A stretch of 60,083 nucleotides of DNA from Beijerinckiaceae bacterium (GCA_947478405.1 CANJVX010000015.1:1-60083); one strand, 5' to 3'. Shown: positions 7,973 to 15,872, counted from the stretch's first letter. Notes: generated from the letters alone by a model not told the origin. Made by a program: numbers and translations.

Positions 7973-9277
7973 ATGCTCACGAAAGAGGAAAACGATCTCC
8001 TGTGCCGGGTCGAAGGCGATGCGCCCGCTGGCCAGATCATGCGCCGCCATTGGCTGCCCGCTTGCCTCATTGAAGAAGTGCCCGAGCCCGATTGCGACCC
8101 TCTAAAACTGCGCCTGCTCGGCGAAGATCTCGTCGTCTTCCGCGACACCGAAGGCCGTGTCGGCATTTTGGACGAACTCTGCCCGCATCGGCGCGCCTCG
8201 CTGGTCTTTGGCCGCAATGAAGAATGCGGCCTGCGCTGCCTCTATCACGGCTGGAAAATCGACGTCGACGGCAATGTCGTTGAAATGGCCTCCGAGCCTG
8301 CGGGCTCAACCATGACGGAAAAGGTTAAGCACAAGGCCTATCCGGTGCGTGAAGGTGCGGGCTTTGTCTGGGTCTATATGGGCCCCGCCGAATCCATGCC
8401 GGAATTTGAGCCGCCCGTGTTCCAGCCCACGCCTGAAACACGCGTCTCCATTGCCAAGTTTCACATCGATTGCAATTGGGCGCAGATTCTGGAGGGTGCG
8501 ATTGATAGCGCCCATTCCTCGTCACTCCACTCTTCCGACATGGTGCCAGCGCGTGTGCCCGGTGCTGCCGCCACCGACACAAACTGGCTGCGCCCCTCCA
8601 CCGACAAAGCGCCGCGCATGCAAGTGCAGCGCACGTCTTTTGGCTTTCGCTATGCGGCGATCCGCAAGCCCATCGCCAATCCGCAGACGCATGATTACAT
8701 CCGCACAACCTTGTTCATCGCGCCCTATACTGTGCTCATCCCGCCCAACAATCTCTACAATGTCGCCATTCTCCATGTGCCGACAGATGACACGCACACC
8801 GCCTTCCACTTCATTGCTTGGGGTGATGCGTCGACAACGCCGGCAACCGAAGAATGGCGCAAATTCCTGCATGCGCAGGTGGGCATTGATGTCGACAAAT
8901 ATTTCATCAAGGTCCGCACGCGCGCCAACAATTATCTGCAAGATCGCAAGGCGATGAAGCTCGGCAATTTCACCGGCATTCCGGGTATTCCCAACCAAGA
9001 CATTGTCATGTGGGAAACCATGGGGCCAATTGCTGATCGCACGCACGACCGATTAGGCGCCAGCGATCTCGCCATTGTCGAATTCCGCAAGCAGATGGTG
9101 GAGGCTGCCAAGACTTTTGCGGCCGGTGGCCCCGCCATTGGTACGCTGGAGCCGCGCATCCCGCACGCAAAGCTCATGTCCTTTGAGGGCGTGGTACCCA
9201 AGACCACCGATTGGCGCGTCATGGGCGTCACGCCCGAAGAAATGGCGCATGAGGCCAAATCTCAGGCGGCTGAATAA
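7973..9277 (+). CDS. Rieske [2Fe-2S] aromatic ring-hydroxylating oxygenase, phthalate 4,5-dioxygenase type
   Basis: Terminal oxygenase, 434 residues. The Rieske centre ligands are C70 and H72 (CPHRR) and C89 and H92 (CLYHGW). The mononuclear iron site is D178-SA-H181-SSSL-H186, the usual DxxHxxxxH. Length and opening resemble phthalate 4,5-dioxygenase rather than the two-subunit dioxygenases: no small beta subunit gene is present, as for phthalate-type alpha-only oxygenases. Electrons would come from the divergent PDR-type reductase. The ATG at 7973 follows CGAGGAA; the longer open frame upstream runs through the repeat and promoter and is not coding. The exact substrate is uncertain; an aromatic carboxylate is the best guess. 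Confidence 0.93.
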   Translation: MLTKEENDLLCRVEGDAPAGQIMRRHWLPACLIEEVPEPDCDPLKLRLLGEDLVVFRDTEGRVGILDELCPHRRASLVFGRNEECGLRCLYHGWKIDVDGNVVEMASEPAGSTMTEKVKHKAYPVREGAGFVWVYMGPAESMPEFEPPVFQPTPETRVSIAKFHIDCNWAQILEGAIDSAHSSSLHSSDMVPARVPGAAATDTNWLRPSTDKAPRMQVQRTSFGFRYAAIRKPIANPQTHDYIRTTLFIAPYTVLIPPNNLYNVAILHVPTDDTHTAFHFIAWGDASTTPATEEWRKFLHAQVGIDVDKYFIKVRTRANNYLQDRKAMKLGNFTGIPGIPNQDIVMWETMGPIADRTHDRLGASDLAIVEFRKQMVEAAKTFAAGGPAIGTLEPRIPHAKLMSFEGVVPKTTDWRVMGVTPEEMAHEAKSQAAE

Positions 9278-9297
9278 AATCATTGACGGTGAGCAGG

Positions 9298-9322
9298 ACG
9301 CCCGCCCAAAAGGAGCGGGCGT
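9298..9322 (+). terminator. Hairpin after the oxygenase gene
   Basis: ACGCCCGC, a 9-base loop, then GCGGGCGT, followed by only a weak T stretch (TTGCTT). It lies between the oxygenase and the EutA-like gene. It may be an attenuator or a processing hairpin rather than a full terminator. Confidence 0.4.
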
Positions 9323-9359
9323 TTGCTTGGAAACAAGGCCCGAATAGAAGGTCATAAAA

Positions 9360-10889
9360 ATGCACGATATGGATGAGGAACACGACCACAACGCAATGTC
9401 GGATGAAGACAAGGCCGCCATGGCTGCCTGGATCTGGGCACAAGAATCAGTCGAGCTTAAAACAGTCGGCATCGACATCGGCTCATCCACCTCGCATTTG
9501 CTCTTTGCCAAAGTCACGCTGCAACGTGTCTCGCAAGGCCTCTCCGCCCGCTTTGTCGTGACGGGCCGCGAAGTGGTCTGGCGTTCACCCATCATGCTCA
9601 CGCCCTTCCTGCCCAATGGCATGATCGATGCCGCCTATCTGCAAGAATTCATCCGCGCCTGTTACCGCGATGCGCGCGTCAAGCGCGAAGATATCGACAC
9701 CGGTGCTGTCATTCTGACAGGCGAGGCCATCAAACGCGCCAATGCACGCGCGATTGACGAACTCTTCGCCGAAGAATCCGGCAAATTCGTCTGCGCCACC
9801 GCAGGCCATAAGCTTGAATGCACACTCGCCGCCCATGGCTCGGGCGCGGTTGCTTTGTCCAAAGCCAAAGGCGCTGTCGTTCTGCACGTCGACATCGGCG
9901 GGGGCACCACAAAGCTCGCGCTGATCGATAAGGGCATGATCCGCTCTGTCGCGGCTTTTGCCGTTGGTGGCCGTCTCGTCGCACATGATGGCAAGTCAGG
10001 TTGGACGCGCGTAGATGAATCAGCCGAGCTTGTGGCTGAGGATCTCGGGCTGCCAACAACTCCCGGTGCGCTGTCCAACGCCATGACGCGCAAGAAAATT
10101 GCTGTACGTCTTGCTGAACTGGCCATTGACCAGATCGTCAATGCGCCGCTCGACGAACTTGGCCACAAGATCGAACTCACTGAACCGCTCGACCGCACCC
10201 TCGCCCCCGAAATTGTTACCTTCTCAGGTGGCGTGTCGGAATATATATTCGGAACAGAGACGCAGGAATTTGGCGACATTGCCATTCCGCTTGCTAACGC
10301 TATTCGAGATGGCCTGACGAAGCGCTGCACACTTCCGATCGAAGATCCCGGCAACCGCATCCGCGCAACTGTCATCGGCGCTTCCCAATTCACCGTGCAG
10401 GTATCTGGCAAGACGATCTATCTACCCAAGGATCAGACAGGCATTCTGCCCGTGCACAATATTCCAGTTGTGCAGATCGGCATGGATCTGTCGGATGACA
10501 TTCCCGCCGCAGATATCATCAAGCGCATTCATGAAAAAATGGCCGTGCTGGATCTCGAGCCCTCAGCGCGTTTGGCGATTGCTTTCCCTTGGCACGGCGA
10601 TCCGGAATATTCGCGTCTCTCTAATGCAGCTGCCGCCATCAAGGCTGCTGTTGCGCCCAATGGCAAACGTGAAAACACGCTCTGCCTGATGATCGATGGC
10701 GATGTTGGCCGCACCATGGGACGCCTGTTGCAAGATGAAGAAGGTGTCGAAGGCGCGGTTGTATCCATCGACGGCGTACAATTGCAGGAACTGGATTTCG
10801 TCGACATCGGTGAATTGATTTCACCGCCCGGCGTTGTGCCGGTGGTGATCAAATCGCTGCTCTTCGATAATCCTGCCAATCATCAATAA
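9360..10889 (+). CDS. EutA-like ATPase (ethanolamine ammonia-lyase reactivating factor family), orphan
   Basis: 509 residues with the actin/Hsp70-like ATPase signatures of the EutA family. Phosphate loop 1 is VGIDIGSSTSHLLF (about residues 36-49), phosphate loop 2 is LHVDIGGGTTKLALI (near 177) and the adenosine motif is TFSGGVSEYIFG (near 288). EutA normally reactivates cobalamin-bound ethanolamine ammonia-lyase. Neither eutB nor eutC, nor any B12 gene, is visible here. It is followed 20 bases later by a bicupin gene and then a racemase-fold gene. It may therefore act on a different partner enzyme in this catabolic locus. The acidic, His-rich N-terminus (MHDMDEEHDHN) is an extra tail. The family is fairly certain; the function is open. 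Confidence 0.82.
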   Translation: MHDMDEEHDHNAMSDEDKAAMAAWIWAQESVELKTVGIDIGSSTSHLLFAKVTLQRVSQGLSARFVVTGREVVWRSPIMLTPFLPNGMIDAAYLQEFIRACYRDARVKREDIDTGAVILTGEAIKRANARAIDELFAEESGKFVCATAGHKLECTLAAHGSGAVALSKAKGAVVLHVDIGGGTTKLALIDKGMIRSVAAFAVGGRLVAHDGKSGWTRVDESAELVAEDLGLPTTPGALSNAMTRKKIAVRLAELAIDQIVNAPLDELGHKIELTEPLDRTLAPEIVTFSGGVSEYIFGTETQEFGDIAIPLANAIRDGLTKRCTLPIEDPGNRIRATVIGASQFTVQVSGKTIYLPKDQTGILPVHNIPVVQIGMDLSDDIPAADIIKRIHEKMAVLDLEPSARLAIAFPWHGDPEYSRLSNAAAAIKAAVAPNGKRENTLCLMIDGDVGRTMGRLLQDEEGVEGAVVSIDGVQLQELDFVDIGELISPPGVVPVVIKSLLFDNPANHQ

Positions 10890-10909
10890 AAATAAAACGG
10901 GAGTGAACC

Positions 10910-12016
10910 ATGTCTGACGATAAGCCGCGCTATGGCGTCGACCCCTATCTGAACTGGGTCGAAAAAGAAGGCCTGCCGGTCCACGAGGATTACGGGGTTG
11001 ATCTCTTCTCCGTTGAAACAAAGCCCTGGGCCCGTTATGGCGTGAAGGGTGCAGCTGTGCATCTGAAGGGACGCGGCGACTTCTCGAATATGTTCCTGTT
11101 TGATATTGGCCCTGGCCAATCAACGGCTCCGCAAAAACATCTCTATGAAGATGTGATTTATGTGCTGGAAGGCACGGGCTCGACGCAGATTGAGTTTGTC
11201 GATGGCACCAAGCGCTCGTTCGAATGGGGACCAAAAAGCCTCTTCGCCATTCCGCTCAATGCCACGCATCGTCATTTCAACGGGTCCGGCCGCGAACGTG
11301 CTTTGCTCGTCTCTACGACCAATCTGCCGATGATCATGAATGTCTTCCATGACGAAGATTTCGTGTTCAACACGGGACGCGACTTTATGGCGCGCGCTGG
11401 CAAGCAGGGCTATTTCTCGGGCGAAGGTGATCTCATCACGGTGCGTCCGGGTAATCACATGTGGGAAACCAATTTCGTGCCTGATCTGGCGGGCATTGAA
11501 TTGAAGAGCTGGGGTGATCGCGGAGCCGGTGGCACCAACATCATGTTCGTACTGGCTGATGGTATTATGCATGCGCATATTTCCGAAATGCCGGTTGGCA
11601 CCTATAAGAAGGGCCATAAGCATGGGCCGTCATTCCACGTCATGTGCGTCACCGGCCACGGCTATTCGCTGCTCTGGTATGCGCAGGAGAAGGATTTCAT
11701 CCGCATTGACTGGAAACATGGCACCGTCTTCCCGCCTGCTGACCAGCAATTCCATCAGCACTTCAACACCTCGACGGAGCCTGCGCGTTACCTCGCGACC
11801 GCTGTGGGTGGCCTGCGCTATCCCACTATGCTCTCGCAGCGCCGCTCGCTGATTGGCGTGAATGGTGAGAAGGGTGCGGTCTCGCTCTCCATCAAGGAAG
11901 GTGGCGACCAGATCGAATATGAAGATCAGGATCCGCGCATCCACCGCGAATGGCTGGACGAGATGAAAAAGAACGGTGTCACGCCGAAAATGGACAAGTT
12001 CGCCGTCGCTGTGTGA
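10910..12016 (+). CDS. Bicupin protein (two cupin domains)
   Basis: 368 residues with two cupin barrels. The first shows KHLYEDVIYVLEGTG and a later THRHFN; its first metal His is replaced by Lys, so it may bind metal poorly or not at all. The second, near residue 235, has HKHGPSFHVMCVTG and QFHQHFN, a complete set of histidines for a metal site. Gentisate-dioxygenase-like and related bicupins share this plan, but the overall sequence is not recognisably one of them. A GGGAG ribosome site precedes the ATG. It sits between the EutA-like and racemase-fold genes and is followed by a strong terminator. It could be a ring-cleaving dioxygenase or an isomerase for the oxygenase product. Confidence 0.8.
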   Translation: MSDDKPRYGVDPYLNWVEKEGLPVHEDYGVDLFSVETKPWARYGVKGAAVHLKGRGDFSNMFLFDIGPGQSTAPQKHLYEDVIYVLEGTGSTQIEFVDGTKRSFEWGPKSLFAIPLNATHRHFNGSGRERALLVSTTNLPMIMNVFHDEDFVFNTGRDFMARAGKQGYFSGEGDLITVRPGNHMWETNFVPDLAGIELKSWGDRGAGGTNIMFVLADGIMHAHISEMPVGTYKKGHKHGPSFHVMCVTGHGYSLLWYAQEKDFIRIDWKHGTVFPPADQQFHQHFNTSTEPARYLATAVGGLRYPTMLSQRRSLIGVNGEKGAVSLSIKEGGDQIEYEDQDPRIHREWLDEMKKNGVTPKMDKFAVAV

Positions 12017-12047
12017 GATTAATTGTGACGTAAATTGTGACCTTTCT

Positions 12048-12073
12048 AAAAGGGGCCTTCGGGCCCTTTTTTT
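12048..12073 (+). terminator. Rho-independent terminator after the bicupin gene
   Basis: AAAAGGGGCC, the tight loop TTC, then GGGCCCTTTTTTT. A GC-rich stem followed by seven T residues makes this a convincing terminator for the oxygenase-EutA-bicupin transcript. Confidence 0.85.
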
Positions 12074-12077
12074 GCGC

Positions 12078-12175
12078 CGTCATTGCGAGGAGGGCCAAAG
12101 GCCGGACGCGGCAATCCATGGCGCCCATCAAGAGAGATGGGTGCTATGGATTGCTTCGCTCCGCTCGCAATGACG
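12078..12175. repeat. Dispersed palindromic repeat, copy C
   Basis: The outer arms are CGTCATTGCGAGGAG and CCGCTCGCAATGACG. The inner arms are GGCAATCCATGG / CTATGGATTGCTTCG. It directly follows the terminator and precedes the racemase-fold gene. Confidence 0.8.
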
Positions 12176-12267
12176 GGTCTAGCCAGAGCGCATTGATTTC
12201 CCTAAACTCCACATCCGCTCCGGCGACAAGACCGCGGTGACGTGAAAAAAATAATTGGGAGGAAAAT

Positions 12268-13005
12268 ATGGGCTTTTCGAGTTGGCGTGGCACGCTTGGC
12301 ATGGTGCACCCTACATTGCGTCCGGGCTCGACCGAGGAATTCATCCGTCTCGCACCCGAAGGCATCGGCGTCATCCCGATGTTCCTCAACATCAGCCGTG
12401 GCACGCGCGATGAATTCGAAAAAGTCTTTTCTGCTTACGAAGACCAGATCAAGATTTGCGCCGATGCAGGCTGTGATCTCATTCACCCCTCCGGCGCGCC
12501 GCCCTTCATGGTGCAGGGTCTGAAGCGTGAAGCAGAAATCGTGAAGGGCTGGGAAGAAAAATTCGGCGTGCCGATTTTCACCTCGGGCCAGAACCATATC
12601 GCTGCGATGCGTGCGCTCGGCGCCAAGACCATTGTCGGCGCAACTTATTTTCCTGGTGACATCAACAATACATTCTCACGCTACTTTCAGGACGCGGGTT
12701 TTGATGTGAAGTGTATGGCAGGCATTGAAGTGCCCTTCGACCGTGCACAAGAACTCTCCGGCGAGCAGGTCTATGGCCACATCAAGAAAGCCTTCCTGAA
12801 ATCTGGCGGCGGCGATGTGATCTACATGCTGGGTTCGGGCTGGCGCGTGCTCAACATCATCCATATGCTCGAGCAAGATCTCGGCGTGCCTGTGATTCAC
12901 CCCGTGCCTGCGCGCGTATGGGAAGTACAACGCCGCCTGCATATCAACGAACCGAAGGCTGGCTACGGCAAGATTCTCGAAACCATGCCGCCTTTGCCGA
13001 AATAA
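12268..13005 (+). CDS. Asp/Glu racemase-fold protein (arylmalonate decarboxylase/maleate isomerase-like) without catalytic cysteines
   Basis: 245 residues. The sequence GVPIFTSGQNHIAAMRALGAKTIVGATYF, followed by a second half-domain with GWRVLNIIHMLEQDLGVPVI, matches the two-lobed Asp/Glu racemase, maleate isomerase and arylmalonate decarboxylase superfamily. By eye, the first catalytic-cysteine position falls in IHPSGAPPF (residues 72-80) and the second in YMLGSGWR (186-193). Neither holds a Cys. The enzyme may therefore use other residues or be a binding protein. The ATG follows GGGAGGA. It lies downstream of the bicupin gene, after a terminator, and upstream of two TctC genes. The substrate is unknown; a dicarboxylic acid is likely. 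Confidence 0.7.
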   Translation: MGFSSWRGTLGMVHPTLRPGSTEEFIRLAPEGIGVIPMFLNISRGTRDEFEKVFSAYEDQIKICADAGCDLIHPSGAPPFMVQGLKREAEIVKGWEEKFGVPIFTSGQNHIAAMRALGAKTIVGATYFPGDINNTFSRYFQDAGFDVKCMAGIEVPFDRAQELSGEQVYGHIKKAFLKSGGGDVIYMLGSGWRVLNIIHMLEQDLGVPVIHPVPARVWEVQRRLHINEPKAGYGKILETMPPLPK

Positions 13006-13042
13006 GAACAAAGCGTCGTTGTGATATAAGAACGACTTGAAG

Positions 13043-13069
13043 CAATCCGGGATATCATGTCCCGGATTG
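13043..13069 (+). terminator. Hairpin terminator after the racemase-fold gene
   Basis: CAATCCGGGA, a 7-base loop, then TCCCGGATTG. The stem extends outward by G-T, A-T, A-T and G-C pairs to about 14 pairs. Only GTTTC follows, so T-richness is low, but the hairpin is very stable. Confidence 0.6.
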
Positions 13070-13112
13070 TTTCACTGACCATGACAAAACAAAATAATCA
13101 GAAAGATAAAAT

Positions 13113-14156
13113 ATGAACGCCCGCGCGTCTCTTATATGCATGACAATCACTGCAACACTTATGGCTGGCGTAGTTCAGGCCCAGACAAATACTGCAGAAT
13201 CTTTTTTTCACGGAAAGACGATCAATGTTATTGTTCCGTTCACAGCCGGCGGACTCAATGATCTGGCCGCACGCCTTGTTGCGCGGCACATGCCTGGCTA
13301 TGTCACAGGCAAACCGGGCATGGTCGTCCAAAATCAGCCCGCGGCCGGCGGCCTCGCGCTCGCTAATCGTTTTGCCAATTCGGTGGAAAAAGATGGGCTG
13401 ACACTCTCGATCATGGGCCGCGCCTTGCCGCAGTTCCAGATCATGGGTGACGCCAATGCCAATTTTGATCCATTGAAATTCACTTGGCTTGGCTCTCTGT
13501 CCTCTTACGAAAACGATGCCTATCTTCTGCTACTCAACACCAACGCGCCGACCAAAAATGTTGCTGATCTGAAAAAGCCCGGACCTGCCGTGCCGCTAGG
13601 CGCCAATCGCACGGGTTCGGCCAATGTCACTTTTGCGCTGATTGCACGCGATGTTCTGAAACTCAATGTGCAGGTTGTGCGTGGATTTCCTGGCGCCAAT
13701 GATATTAATCTCGCCATGCAGCGCGGCGAAGTTGAAGGGCAGGCCATTGATCTGTCTGCCATTATCTCTAGCCAGCGTGAAATGTGGACATCGAAACAAG
13801 TGCGCCCAGTCGTTCAATTTGGCCGCATGACCCGCATGAAAGAATTGGCTGATGTCCCGACAGGGCGCGAGCTTGTCACCGATAAGGATGATCTGGCCCT
13901 ACTGGCCTTTGCAGAATTACCCTTCTTCATGGCGCTGCCCTTTGCCGGTCCACCTGATATCCCAGCCGATCGTGCGAGGGCCTTACGTGATGGCTTTATG
14001 AATATGACAAAAGATCCTTCATTTCTCGCAGATGCAGAAAGAATCGGTATCGACATCAGCGCTATTGATGGCGAAAAAGTACGCAAGTTGATCGAGGATG
14101 CCACCAAAACACCTCCTGATGTCCTTGCCAGGTTCAAGAAACTCGTTGCAGAATAA
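13113..14156 (+). CDS. Bug/TctC-family tricarboxylate-type substrate-binding protein (copy 1)
   Basis: Periplasmic binding protein, 347 residues, with an N-terminal signal peptide ending near VVQAQ. Family signatures are SFFHGKTINVIVPFTAGGLNDLAARLVARHMP, KPGMVVQNQPAAGG and RGFPGANDINLAMQRGEVEG. It captures a carboxylated small molecule and delivers it to TctA/TctB-type permeases. The nearest permeases in the window are at 1-1344. It is the first of a tandem pair with the next gene, separated by 24 bases. Many Bug proteins are orphans without a permease, so pairing with tctAB is only likely. No strong ribosome site is visible ahead of the ATG. Confidence 0.93.
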   Translation: MNARASLICMTITATLMAGVVQAQTNTAESFFHGKTINVIVPFTAGGLNDLAARLVARHMPGYVTGKPGMVVQNQPAAGGLALANRFANSVEKDGLTLSIMGRALPQFQIMGDANANFDPLKFTWLGSLSSYENDAYLLLLNTNAPTKNVADLKKPGPAVPLGANRTGSANVTFALIARDVLKLNVQVVRGFPGANDINLAMQRGEVEGQAIDLSAIISSQREMWTSKQVRPVVQFGRMTRMKELADVPTGRELVTDKDDLALLAFAELPFFMALPFAGPPDIPADRARALRDGFMNMTKDPSFLADAERIGIDISAIDGEKVRKLIEDATKTPPDVLARFKKLVAE

Positions 14157-14180
14157 AAACAAACTCCAAGGGAGAACAGC

Positions 14181-15233
14181 ATGATCCGGCAAAAACTTCT
14201 GACAGCATTGGGAATTGCTGTTCTGGCAACAGGCTTTTGTTTTAGTGCGCAGGCGCAGGAAAGTGTTGAGAGCTTTTACAAAGGGCGCACCATTACGCTC
14301 ATTGTGCCAACCTCACCGGGCGGCATCAATGATATTTCCGGCCGACTTCTCTCACGCCATTTCGGCCGCTTTTTGTCCGGCAACCCAAGCGTCGTTGTGC
14401 AAAATGTTCCCGGTGGCGGCGGGCTCGTGGCTGCCAATAAACTCTATAATACATCGGAGCGTGATGGCTCGGTAATTTCGCTGATCCAGCGCGGCACGAT
14501 GCAATTGCAAATCCAGGGCAACAGCAACGCCAAATTTGATCCACAAAAATTCACGTGGCTCGGCTCTTTATCCTCCTACGCGGACGATGGCTATCTGTTG
14601 CTCGTCAATCATGACCACCCTGCCCAAACGGTGGCTGATTTACGCAAGAGCGGCATCGTTGCCAAACTCGGCGGCGATCAACCCGGCTCCACCAATCTGA
14701 CCTTCGCCGTCATTGCGAAAAATGTTCTAGGCCTGAATATCGATGTGGTGCGGGGTTATCCCGGCGCTGCACCCATGTTCCTTGCAATGGAGCGTCGCGA
14801 GCTCGATGGTCAGGTGATTGGCTATAATTCGGTGCGCGCAGGACAGCCCTCGCTTTGGAATGGCAAGAAAATGCGCCCGATCATTCAGTTCGGCCGCATC
14901 ACGCGACTGCCCGCCTTGCCCGATGTGCCCACCGGACGCGAGCTTGCTACAGATCCGCGCATGCTTGCTTTGGTGGAATTTGCCGAACTGCCCTTCTTCA
15001 TGGCTCTGCCATTCCTGGCTCCTCCGGGCCTTCCGGCAGATCGCGCCAGCGCCTTGCAGAAAGCCTTTGTCGGCATGGTCGCAGACAAGGATTTTCAGTC
15101 GGACGCTGAAAAAGTGAACCTTGAATTGTCACCCATCGACGGCAAGGCTGTGCTTGATCTCGTGGCACGCGCAGCCGCCACGCCGAAAGATGTCATCGCT
15201 CTCTATAATGAAATGGTGCCGGTCGGGCATTAA
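14181..15233 (+). CDS. Bug/TctC-family tricarboxylate-type substrate-binding protein (copy 2)
   Basis: 350 residues, with a signal peptide ending at SAQAQ. It has the same architecture as the preceding gene and shares long matching stretches with it (FTWLGSLSSY, DVPTGREL, AELPFFMALPF), so the two arose by duplication. The ligand-pocket region differs: VPTSPGGINDISGRL against VPFTAGGLNDLAARL. That could mean two related ligands. AAGGGAGAA precedes the ATG. It converges on the DUF971 gene with 9 bases between stops. Confidence 0.93.
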   Translation: MIRQKLLTALGIAVLATGFCFSAQAQESVESFYKGRTITLIVPTSPGGINDISGRLLSRHFGRFLSGNPSVVVQNVPGGGGLVAANKLYNTSERDGSVISLIQRGTMQLQIQGNSNAKFDPQKFTWLGSLSSYADDGYLLLVNHDHPAQTVADLRKSGIVAKLGGDQPGSTNLTFAVIAKNVLGLNIDVVRGYPGAAPMFLAMERRELDGQVIGYNSVRAGQPSLWNGKKMRPIIQFGRITRLPALPDVPTGRELATDPRMLALVEFAELPFFMALPFLAPPGLPADRASALQKAFVGMVADKDFQSDAEKVNLELSPIDGKAVLDLVARAAATPKDVIALYNEMVPVGH

Positions 15234-15242
15234 GCCCAACCG

Positions 15243-15608
15243 TCACTTCACGCCAGGCCTGTCTCGATCAAGCCCTTTAGTGGCCAGATCATCGAGATAG
15301 GCCTGAAAGCGCTGTTTCGCATGCGCGCCAAGCTCGCTCAGAAAATCCCACGAATAAATGCCGGTCGAATGCATATCGTCAAAGCCCAGACGCACGGCAT
15401 AATTACCAACAGCGTCGACAGACAGAATTGACACATTGCGCTTACCGCCAACCGTTTTGCGCTCGGCTTCTGAATGGCCCTGCACCTCGGCAGATGGACT
15501 CGTTACGCGCAGCAATTCTGCGGACAGGTCATAATGCGCACCATCATCGAAAGTGATGGAGAGGGTCCGGCGATCTTTTGAAAGACGCAACTCCGTGGGC
15601 CAAGCCAT
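15243..15608 (-). CDS. DUF971 domain protein (gamma-butyrobetaine hydroxylase N-terminal-like)
   Basis: 121 residues: WPTELRLSKDRRTLSITFDDGAHYDLSAELLRV, ending in the region GIYSWDFLSELG. This is the small stand-alone DUF971 domain found in iron-sulfur and molybdenum gene clusters and at the N-terminus of gamma-butyrobetaine hydroxylase. Its start overlaps the stop of the TusA-like gene by one base, so the two are coupled. No catalytic residues are evident. In this context it may help sulfur or metal delivery for formate dehydrogenase, but that is inference. Confidence 0.85.
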   Translation of the reverse strand: MAWPTELRLSKDRRTLSITFDDGAHYDLSAELLRVTSPSAEVQGHSEAERKTVGGKRNVSILSVDAVGNYAVRLGFDDMHSTGIYSWDFLSELGAHAKQRFQAYLDDLATKGLDRDRPGVK

Positions 15609-15832
15609 CAGCCTGCCTTTTCGATCAGGAAGACGACATGCTTGTCATCTCGCTCGCGGATTTCAATGCGGTCACCCGTCTCACGAATGAGATTGGGAAT
15701 ATCGATCACGGCCAGCGGGTCCGTGCAATGCACTTCTAGCTTGCTACCCGGTGCAACGGACTTGAGCGCCTTGCGGGTCTTCAGCGCAGGCAAAGGGCAT
15801 TTCAGCCCGGAGAGATCGAGGATCGTTGTCAT
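15608..15832 (-). CDS. TusA/SirA-like sulfur carrier protein
   Basis: 74 residues with the sulfur-relay motif LDLSGLKCPLPALKTRKAL. The Cys of CPLP carries a persulfide in TusA-family proteins. The start at 15832 (MTTILDL) gives the normal family length; an in-frame start at 15868 would add an atypical tail and run into a dispersed repeat. No strong ribosome site is seen. FdhD needs persulfide sulfur to activate formate dehydrogenase. A TusA-like carrier paired with DUF971 near the FDH genes could serve that supply, though tRNA thiolation or other sulfur transfer is also possible. Confidence 0.85.
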   Translation of the reverse strand: MTTILDLSGLKCPLPALKTRKALKSVAPGSKLEVHCTDPLAVIDIPNLIRETGDRIEIRERDDKHVVFLIEKAG

Positions 15833-15872
15833 GGAGCAAGATGTGACGAAGGCAAGGCTCTGCGTCAACTCC

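Noticed and set aside
9360-10889. EutA-like gene as part of an ethanolamine-utilisation operon
   Set aside because: No eutB, eutC, microcompartment or cobalamin gene is present in the window; the neighbours are oxygenase and cupin genes.
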